Source: Vibrio vulnificus NBRC 15645 = ATCC 27562 (GTDB lineage: Bacteria > Pseudomonadota > Gammaproteobacteria > Enterobacterales > Vibrionaceae). From it: DNA of 64,000 nt. The stretch lies in NCBI RefSeq assembly GCF_002224265.1, contig NZ_CP012881.1:2294001-2358000 (forward strand). Direction: 5' to 3'. Under the pieces are notes generated by a model. It was not told the origin of the DNA and searched no databases. It worked only from the letters and a program-made list of their open reading frames with translations. Numbering within the stretch: the first letter of the stretch is position 1; the number at the start of each line of letters is the position of its first letter. Position numbers and translations under genes: made by a program. Below, piece by piece: positions 57,491-64,000 of this stretch.

Positions 57491-58279
57491 ATGATTGATG
57501 CAACTGCGCAAATCCACCCAACAGCGGTGGTAGAAGAAGGCGCTGTGATAGGTGCCAACGTTAAAATTGGTCCTTTTTGCTATGTGGATAGCAAAGTTGA
57601 AATTGGCGAAGGCACGGAACTGCTTTCTCATGTTGTGGTGAAAGGACCAACCAAAATTGGTAAAGAAAACCGCATTTTCCAGTTTGCATCAATTGGTGAA
57701 GCGTGTCAGGACCTCAAATTTGCAGGTGAGGATACGCAGCTTATTATTGGCGATCGAAACACCATTCGTGAAAGTGTCACCATGCACCGTGGCACGGTAC
57801 AAGACAAAGGTATTACCATCGTTGGTAGTGATAACTTGTTTATGATCAATGCGCACGTTGCTCACGACTGTGTTATCGGCGACCGCTGTATTTTTGCTAA
57901 CAATGCAACATTAGCTGGACACGTCAAAGTCGGTAACCAAGCGATTGTCGGTGGTATGTCTGCGATTCACCAGTTCTGTCATATCGGTGATCACTGTATG
58001 CTGGGTGGCGGTTCTATTGTGGTTCAAGATGTGCCGCCTTATGTGATGGCACAAGGTAATCATTGCGCACCGTTTGGCATCAATGTGGAAGGTTTGAAGC
58101 GCCGTGGCTTTGAGAAGAAAGAAATTCTTGCTATTCGCCGTGCATACAAAACGCTTTACCGCAGTGGTTTAACCCTAGAAGCGGCAAAAGAAGAAATCGC
58201 GAAAGAGACGGAAGCGTTTCCTGCGGTGAAACTTTTCCTAGAGTTTTTGGAAAAATCACAGCGTGGCATTATTCGCTAA
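57491..58279 (+). CDS. lpxA: UDP-N-acetylglucosamine acyltransferase
   Basis: A 262-residue beta-helix acyltransferase for the first lipid A step, using hydroxyacyl-ACP. Hexapeptide repeats run through residues 3-190 ([20 protein letters not shown] part), with the catalytic His in [11 protein letters not shown] and the [13 protein letters not shown] turn. The C-terminal helical domain covers about 195-262. Starts one base after fabZ. Confidence 0.96.
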   Translation: MIDATAQIHPTAVVEEGAVIGANVKIGPFCYVDSKVEIGEGTELLSHVVVKGPTKIGKENRIFQFASIGEACQDLKFAGEDTQLIIGDRNTIRESVTMHRGTVQDKGITIVGSDNLFMINAHVAHDCVIGDRCIFANNATLAGHVKVGNQAIVGGMSAIHQFCHIGDHCMLGGGSIVVQDVPPYVMAQGNHCAPFGINVEGLKRRGFEKKEILAIRRAYKTLYRSGLTLEAAKEEIAKETEAFPAVKLFLEFLEKSQRGIIR

Positions 58280-58304
58280 TCGTCCGGATTTGACATACTG
58301 TACA

Positions 58305-58335
58305 AAAGATCGCCGTCTCTGATGGCGGTCTTTTT
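58305..58335 (+). terminator. Terminator after lpxA
   Basis: A 7-bp stem GATCGCC/GGCGGTC (one G-U pair) with a 9-nt loop and a T5 run, located 26 bp after the lpxA stop and before lpxB. Confidence 0.8.
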
Positions 58336-58371
58336 GTGTTTTTAGCGTGGAACAAAAAAGGTCAGTAAACC

Positions 58372-59514
58372 ATGAGCAACAAGCCATTGCGTATTGGAAT
58401 CGTCGCTGGAGAGCTCTCTGGTGATACGCTAGGTGAAGGCTTTATCAAAGCAATCAAAGCCGTTCATCCTGATGCAGAATTTGTTGGTATCGGTGGGCCA
58501 AAGATGATCGCTCAAGGCTGCCAGTCACTGTTTGATATGGAAGAGTTGGCGGTGATGGGGCTAGTGGAAGTCTTGGGGCGCTTACCTCGCTTACTGAGAG
58601 TGAAAGCGGAACTGGCGCGTTACTTTACCGAAAATCCTCCTGATGTATTTGTCGGTATAGACGCGCCAGACTTTAACTTACGCCTTGAGTTAGATCTGAA
58701 AAACGCCGGCATTAAAACGGTGCATTATGTGAGTCCTTCGGTATGGGCTTGGCGTCAAAAACGCATTTTCAAAATCGCGAAAGCCACCCATTTGGTATTG
58801 GCATTTCTGCCCTTCGAAAAAGCCTTTTACGACAAATTTAATGTCCCTTGTGAGTTTATTGGCCATACTCTCGCCGATGCTATTCCGTTGGAATCAGACA
58901 AAGCACCAGCCCGTGAGTTGCTCGGGTTGGAACAAGATAAGCAATGGCTGGCAGTGCTGCCAGGCAGCCGTGGTAGTGAGCTGAAAATGCTATCGCAGCC
59001 ATTCATTGAAACATGTAAGAAACTGAAACAGGTATTCCCAGAACTGGGGTTTGTTGTCGCGTTAGTCAACCAAAAACGCCGCGAGCAGTTTGAACAAGCG
59101 TGGAAAGAATACGCGCCAGAGTTGGATTTCAAACTGGTGGATGATACCGCGCGAAATGTCATTACCGCCTCAGATGCGGTCATGCTGGCCTCGGGTACCG
59201 TGGCACTCGAATGCATGTTACTTAAGCGCCCAATGGTGGTGGGCTATCGTGTCAATGCAGTGACGGCTTTCCTCGCTAAGCGCCTGCTTAAAACCCAATA
59301 CGTCTCATTGCCAAACATTCTGGCCGACACTGAGTTGGTAAAAGAATATCTTCAAGATGACTGCACGCCAGACAATTTGTTTGGCGAGGTATCTCGCTTG
59401 TTAGAAGGTGACAACCACCAAATGTTGGATAAGTTCACCGAGATGCATCATTGGATCCGCAAAGATGCCGACCAACAAGCGGCTAATGCAGTGTTAAAGT
59501 TGATTGAGAAATAG
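58372..59514 (+). CDS. lpxB: Lipid-A-disaccharide synthase
   Basis: A 380-residue GT-B-type glycosyltransferase forming the lipid A disaccharide. It has [26 protein letters not shown] and [11 protein letters not shown] motifs typical of LpxB (GT19). It is followed by rnhB at 3 bp spacing; this lpxB-rnhB order is common. Confidence 0.96.
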   Translation: MSNKPLRIGIVAGELSGDTLGEGFIKAIKAVHPDAEFVGIGGPKMIAQGCQSLFDMEELAVMGLVEVLGRLPRLLRVKAELARYFTENPPDVFVGIDAPDFNLRLELDLKNAGIKTVHYVSPSVWAWRQKRIFKIAKATHLVLAFLPFEKAFYDKFNVPCEFIGHTLADAIPLESDKAPARELLGLEQDKQWLAVLPGSRGSELKMLSQPFIETCKKLKQVFPELGFVVALVNQKRREQFEQAWKEYAPELDFKLVDDTARNVITASDAVMLASGTVALECMLLKRPMVVGYRVNAVTAFLAKRLLKTQYVSLPNILADTELVKEYLQDDCTPDNLFGEVSRLLEGDNHQMLDKFTEMHHWIRKDADQQAANAVLKLIEK

Positions 59515-59517
59515 AAG

Positions 59518-60141
59518 ATGGCAGCAAAAGAAACCAAAGAGTTACCTCCTTTTGAATATCCTCAGGGCTATCACTGCATTGCGGGGGTGGATGAAGTGGG
59601 GCGAGGCCCACTGGTGGGGGATGTCGTCACCGCAGCGGTGATTTTAGATCCGAACAATCCGATAGAAGGGTTGAACGATTCAAAAAAACTGAGCGAAAAA
59701 AAACGCTTAGCCTTGTTGCCAGAAATTCAAGAGAAAGCGCTGGCGTGGGCTGTTGGCCGCTGTTCGCCAGAAGAAATCGACCAGTTGAACATCTTGCAAG
59801 CAACCATGGTGGCGATGCAACGCGCCGTTGAAGGGCTTGGGATACAGCCCGATTTGGTTTTGATTGATGGTAACCGTTGCCCAGCTTTACCAATGGACAG
59901 TCAAGCGGTGGTTAAAGGTGACTTACGCGTAGCTCAAATCAGTGCGGCTTCTATCATCGCCAAAGTCGTACGTGACCAAGAGATGGAAGAGCTCGACAAG
60001 CAGTACCCACAATTTGGTTTTGCTCAGCACAAAGGCTACCCAACCAAAGCGCATTTTGATGCAATCGAAAAGCACGGTGTGATTGAGCAACACCGCAAAA
60101 GTTTCAAGCCGGTTAAGAAAGCACTAGGCATTGAAGAGTAA
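59518..60141 (+). CDS. rnhB: Ribonuclease HII
   Basis: A 207-residue ribonuclease removing ribonucleotides from DNA. The catalytic acidic residues are in [13 protein letters not shown] (Asp, Glu) and in VLIDGNRCP plus [16 protein letters not shown]. It lies 3 bp after lpxB and 113 bp before dnaE. Confidence 0.95.
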   Translation: MAAKETKELPPFEYPQGYHCIAGVDEVGRGPLVGDVVTAAVILDPNNPIEGLNDSKKLSEKKRLALLPEIQEKALAWAVGRCSPEEIDQLNILQATMVAMQRAVEGLGIQPDLVLIDGNRCPALPMDSQAVVKGDLRVAQISAASIIAKVVRDQEMEELDKQYPQFGFAQHKGYPTKAHFDAIEKHGVIEQHRKSFKPVKKALGIEE

Positions 60142-60254
60142 CAAAGCAGCAGGTACTGCAAACTGCCTGATGTTACCCAGCGTAAAGGGTGTCACTTGTC
60201 CCTTTTCTTGGGGTAAAATCGGCACAAAACAGAAGTTAAAAACGGTATCACGTC

Positions 60255-63200
60255 ATGTCTGACCCAAAATTTGTTCACCTGCGAATACACAGTGATTTTT
60301 CAATGGTGGATGGCATCAATAAAGTTCCGGCTCTGGTCAAACAGGTGGCGGCGCTCGGTATGCCTGCAATGGCGCTGACAGACTTTACCAACCTATGTGG
60401 CTTGGTGAAATTTTATGGCGCAGCCCATGGTAACGGCATTAAGCCTATCATTGGTGCTGATTTCAAAATGCAATCGCCCGAATTTGGTGACGAACTTACC
60501 CAGCTAACCGTCTTGGCGGCAGATAATACCGGCTACAAAAACCTGACCCTGCTGATTTCCAAAGCCTACTTGCGAGGTCATGTTCAACATCAACCTGTCA
60601 TCGATAAAGAGTGGTTGATTGAGCTATCAGAAGGATTGATCATCCTTTCAGGTGCACGTAACGGTGAAATAGGTAAAGCACTGCTGAAAGGCAATCAAAA
60701 ATTGGTCGAAAGCTGTGTGGCGTTTTACCAGCAACACTTTGCCGACCGTTTCTACCTAGAGTTGATCCGAACGGGCCGTTCAGATGAAGAGACTTACCTG
60801 CATTTTGCCATCGAACTGGCAGAGCAATACGATCTCCCTGTGGTGGCCACTAACGAAGTGGTCTTTATTGGACAAGAGCTGTTCGACGCTCACGAAATTC
60901 GCGTTGCGATTCATGATGGCTATACGTTAGAAGATCCACGTCGCCCTAAAAATTACAGCCCTCAGCAATATTTACGCACCGAAGAAGAGATGTGCGAGCT
61001 GTTTGCCGATATTCCTGAAGCGCTTGAAAACAGTGTTGAGATCGCCAAGCGCTGCAACGTTACTGTGCGTCTTTGGGAATATTTCCTTCCTGCGTTTCCA
61101 ACCGAAGGGATGGCAGAAACCGAGTTCTTGGTGATGAAATCCAAAGAGGGCTTGGAAGAGCGTCTCGAGTTTCTTTTCCCTGATCCTGAGATTCGCGCGC
61201 AACGTCGTCCTGAGTATGACGAACGTTTGCAGGTCGAACTCGATGTGATTAACCAAATGGGCTTCCCGGGTTACTTCCTGATCGTAATGGAGTTTATCCA
61301 GTGGTCGAAAGACAACGGTATTCCTGTTGGGCCTGGCCGTGGTTCTGGTGCGGGTTCGCTGGTGGCCTACGCATTGAAAATCACCGATCTTGATCCGTTG
61401 GAATATGATCTGCTGTTCGAACGTTTCTTGAACCCAGAACGTGTATCCATGCCCGATTTCGACGTCGACTTCTGTATGGATAAACGTGACCAAGTGATTG
61501 ACCACGTGGCCGAAATGTATGGCCGAGATGCGGTATCACAGATCATCACCTTCGGTACCATGGCGGCCAAAGCCGTTATTCGCGATGTGGGCCGAGTACT
61601 TGGCCATCCGTTTGGTTTTGTTGATCGCATTTCAAAATTGGTGCCGCCCGATCCGGGTATGACGCTGGAGAAAGCATTTAAGGCGGAGCCAGCATTACCT
61701 GAGCTGTATGAAGCTGATGAGGAAGTGAAAGAGCTCATCGACATGTGCCGCATTTTGGAAGGCTGTACACGAAATGCCGGTAAGCACGCGGGTGGGGTGG
61801 TGATCTCTCCAACCACGATCACCGATTTTGCGCCGATTTACGCCGATGCAGAAGGTAACTTCCCCGTTACTCAGTTTGATAAAAACGACGTTGAAACCGC
61901 CGGTTTGGTTAAGTTTGACTTCTTGGGACTGCGCACGTTAACCATTATCGACTGGGCGTTAGGTTTGATTAATCCGCGCTTAGAGCGTGAAGGCAAAGTG
62001 CCAGTTCGCATTGAGTCCATCCCGCTCGACGATCCGGCATCGTTCCGTATATTGCAAAACTCGGAAACGACAGCGGTATTCCAGCTTGAATCGCGCGGCA
62101 TGAAAGAGCTGATCAAACGCCTTCAGCCAGACTGTTTCGAAGACATCATCGCACTGGTGGCGCTGTTCCGTCCGGGGCCGTTGCAATCGGGCATGGTAGA
62201 TAACTTTATCGACCGTAAACATGGCCGAGAAGCCATCTCTTATCCGGATGAAAAGTGGCAACATGAGTCGTTAAAAGAGATTCTTGACCCAACCTACGGC
62301 ATCATCCTGTATCAAGAACAGGTTATGCAAATCGCTCAGGTACTCTCTGGTTATACCCTTGGTGGTGCGGACATGCTGCGCCGTGCTATGGGTAAGAAAA
62401 AACCAGAAGAGATGGCCAAGCAACGCGCTACCTTTGAAGAAGGCGCGGTGAAAAATGGCGTCGATGGCGAGTTGGCGATGAAAATCTTCGACTTGGTAGA
62501 GAAATTTGCGGGCTACGGTTTCAACAAATCGCATTCTGCTGCCTACGCTTTGGTGTCATATCAAACCCTTTGGCTGAAAACTCATTATCCAGCCGAGTTC
62601 ATGGCCGCGGTAATGACCGCAGATATGGACAACACTGAAAAAGTGGTTGGCTTGGTGGACGAATGTTTCCGCATGAAACTCACGGTACTACCACCGGATA
62701 TTAACTCAGGTCTGTACCGTTTCAACGTGGACGAAAATGGCGCAATTGTTTACGGTATTGGCGCGATCAAAGGGGTTGGTGAAGGCCCGATTGATGCGAT
62801 TCTCGAAGCGCGTACCAAAGGTGGGCACTTCAAAGACTTGTTTGACTTCTGTGCGCGTATTGACTTGAAGAAAGTCAACAAGCGTGTGATTGAGAAACTG
62901 ATTTACGCAGGTGCGTTGGACCGACTTGGCCCGCATCGTGCTGCATTAATGGCGTCATTGGATGACGCGGTGAAAGCGGCGAGCCAACACCATCAAGCGG
63001 AAGCATTTGGCCAAGCCGATATGTTTGGTGTATTGACCGATGCGCCGGAAGAGGTGGAACACAAATACATTCAAGTGGAACCTTGGCCAGAAAAAGTGTG
63101 GCTTGAAGGGGAACGTGAAACGCTGGGCCTTTATTTGACAGGGCACCCAGTTAATGCGTATCTCACGGAACTCAATAAGTACACCAGTTGTCGATTAAAA

Positions 63201-63734
63201 GACGCCACCCCAACGCGTCGTGATCAATCACTGACACTGGCTGGCTTAGTGATCGCCGCCCGTGTGATGACCACCAAGCGTGGTACGCGTATCGGTATCA
63301 TGACATTGGATGATCGCAGCGGTCGTATGGAAGTGATGTTGTTCTCAGATGCGTTAGAACGGTATGCAGATCTACTGGAAAAAGATAAAATCTTGGTGGT
63401 TTCTGGACAGGTCAGCTTTGATGACTTCAATGGTGGCCTTAAAATGACGGCTCGCGAAGTTATGGACCTCGGTTCTGCGCGTGAAAAATACGCCAGAGGG
63501 GTGTCTGTTTCGATTGCCGCATCACAGATTGATGACCAGTTTTTTGAGCGCTTTAGTCGGATCTTAGAACCGCATAAAGCCGGAACGATTCCTGTCAATG
63601 TATACTACCAGCGTGCCGACGCCAGAGCGCGGTTAACATTGGGCACGGAATGGCGAGTAACGCCTAGTGATACATTACTTGATGAATTAAAAATGTTGCT
63701 TGGTAAAGACCAGGTAGAACTCGAATTTAACTAA
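60255..63734 (+). CDS. dnaE: DNA polymerase III alpha subunit
   Basis: A 1159-residue replicative polymerase. The N-terminal PHP domain starts with [15 protein letters not shown]; the palm motif PDFDVDFC (about residues 400-407) holds two catalytic aspartates and [16 protein letters not shown] precedes it. The OB domain (about 995-1075) and a C-terminal tau-binding region follow. It lies between rnhB and accA as in many gammaproteobacteria. Confidence 0.97.
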   Translation: MSDPKFVHLRIHSDFSMVDGINKVPALVKQVAALGMPAMALTDFTNLCGLVKFYGAAHGNGIKPIIGADFKMQSPEFGDELTQLTVLAADNTGYKNLTLLISKAYLRGHVQHQPVIDKEWLIELSEGLIILSGARNGEIGKALLKGNQKLVESCVAFYQQHFADRFYLELIRTGRSDEETYLHFAIELAEQYDLPVVATNEVVFIGQELFDAHEIRVAIHDGYTLEDPRRPKNYSPQQYLRTEEEMCELFADIPEALENSVEIAKRCNVTVRLWEYFLPAFPTEGMAETEFLVMKSKEGLEERLEFLFPDPEIRAQRRPEYDERLQVELDVINQMGFPGYFLIVMEFIQWSKDNGIPVGPGRGSGAGSLVAYALKITDLDPLEYDLLFERFLNPERVSMPDFDVDFCMDKRDQVIDHVAEMYGRDAVSQIITFGTMAAKAVIRDVGRVLGHPFGFVDRISKLVPPDPGMTLEKAFKAEPALPELYEADEEVKELIDMCRILEGCTRNAGKHAGGVVISPTTITDFAPIYADAEGNFPVTQFDKNDVETAGLVKFDFLGLRTLTIIDWALGLINPRLEREGKVPVRIESIPLDDPASFRILQNSETTAVFQLESRGMKELIKRLQPDCFEDIIALVALFRPGPLQSGMVDNFIDRKHGREAISYPDEKWQHESLKEILDPTYGIILYQEQVMQIAQVLSGYTLGGADMLRRAMGKKKPEEMAKQRATFEEGAVKNGVDGELAMKIFDLVEKFAGYGFNKSHSAAYALVSYQTLWLKTHYPAEFMAAVMTADMDNTEKVVGLVDECFRMKLTVLPPDINSGLYRFNVDENGAIVYGIGAIKGVGEGPIDAILEARTKGGHFKDLFDFCARIDLKKVNKRVIEKLIYAGALDRLGPHRAALMASLDDAVKAASQHHQAEAFGQADMFGVLTDAPEEVEHKYIQVEPWPEKVWLEGERETLGLYLTGHPVNAYLTELNKYTSCRLKDATPTRRDQSLTLAGLVIAARVMTTKRGTRIGIMTLDDRSGRMEVMLFSDALERYADLLEKDKILVVSGQVSFDDFNGGLKMTAREVMDLGSAREKYARGVSVSIAASQIDDQFFERFSRILEPHKAGTIPVNVYYQRADARARLTLGTEWRVTPSDTLLDELKMLLGKDQVELEFN

Positions 63735-63771
63735 ATTTGGCTAACCGAGCCGAATCAACAAGGATTCATAG

Positions 63772-64000
63772 ATGAGCCTGAATTTTCTAGAATTTGAAAA
63801 GCCGATTGCTGAACTAGAAGCAAAAATTGAAGCCCTACGCGACGTCTCTCGTCATGGCGGAGATTCAGCTATTGACCTTGACAAAGAGATTGAACAGCTT
63901 GAAAAGAAGAGCCTCGAACTGAAGAAGAAAATTTTCAGTGATCTTGGTGCATGGGAAACGGCGCAGTTAGCTCGCCATCCTCAACGCCCTTATACGCTCG
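63772..64000 (+). CDS. accA: Acetyl-CoA carboxylase carboxyltransferase alpha subunit (partial, 3' end cut)
   Basis: The first 76 codons are present. They begin [19 protein letters not shown] and continue with [20 protein letters not shown], characteristic of the AccA N-terminus. The gene makes malonyl-CoA together with AccD. The start at 63772 has AGGATT upstream, and the reading frame runs off the window. Confidence 0.95.

Overview
The window is a contiguous piece of a gammaproteobacterial chromosome, almost certainly Vibrio and most like V. vulnificus or a close relative. This rests on the complete Na+-pumping NADH:quinone oxidoreductase operon (nqrA-F followed by apbE and nqrM), an OmpK porin, an RpoE/ChrR-type sigma/anti-sigma pair, a Csr-sequestering small RNA with a VarA/GacA box, and the rpsB-tsf-pyrH-frr-uppS-cdsA-dxr-rseP-bamA-skp-lpxD-fabZ-lpxA-lpxB-rnhB-dnaE-accA gene order. 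The species call is from memory of protein sequences, not from a search.

Layout. 1-463 holds alternating inverted REP-like palindromes (a BIME/REPIN array). 0.56-4.2 kb has a minus-strand panE-yajL-csdA operon and ompK. 4.5-6.4 kb has a Lon-substrate-binding-domain gene and the ECF sigma/ChrR pair. 6.5-10.3 kb is minus strand: an AmpG-like permease, a cyclophilin, a YajG lipoprotein and rlmG. 10.5-18.6 kb has bolA and then the nqr operon with its maturation genes apbE and nqrM. 18.6-28.3 kb carries a dual-receiver diguanylate cyclase, dinB, a RecQ-family helicase, yggN, a multidomain GH18 chitinase and an NSS-family transporter. 28.4-32.2 kb is minus strand: two small conserved genes, a DUF533 gene, proS and trmO. 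32.3-34.6 kb has a Zur-boxed pair of zinc-independent ribosomal protein paralogues (L31 and L36; the 41-codon L36 gene is easily missed) and an AbgT transporter. 34.7-36.1 kb has two small genes and a CsrB-family RNA. 36.3-39.7 kb has small conserved genes and truC. 39.9-44.9 kb is map-glnD, split by a complete IS4-family element. From 45 kb to the end is the large conserved block for translation (rpsB, tsf, frr), UMP kinase, undecaprenyl-PP, phospholipid, isoprenoid and lipid A synthesis, outer-membrane assembly and replication.

Working together: NqrA-F use redox energy from NADH to pump Na+. ApbE attaches FMN to the threonines seen in NqrB and NqrC, and NqrM assists iron-centre maturation. 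The BamA/Skp/LpxD/FabZ/LpxA/LpxB/RseP group builds the outer membrane, and UppS/CdsA/Dxr supply lipid carriers and precursors.

I saw no wholly unknown multi-gene defence or mobile system. The most noteworthy items are the CsrB-family RNA with its upstream VarA/GacA-type box, an IS4-family insertion inside a REP-like hairpin with a 10-bp target duplication, a terminator-like hairpin that occludes the transposase ribosome-binding site, a heptanucleotide tandem repeat fused to a stop codon, and a type I methionine aminopeptidase with insertions around its metal ligands. No tRNA, rRNA or CRISPR array was recognised.
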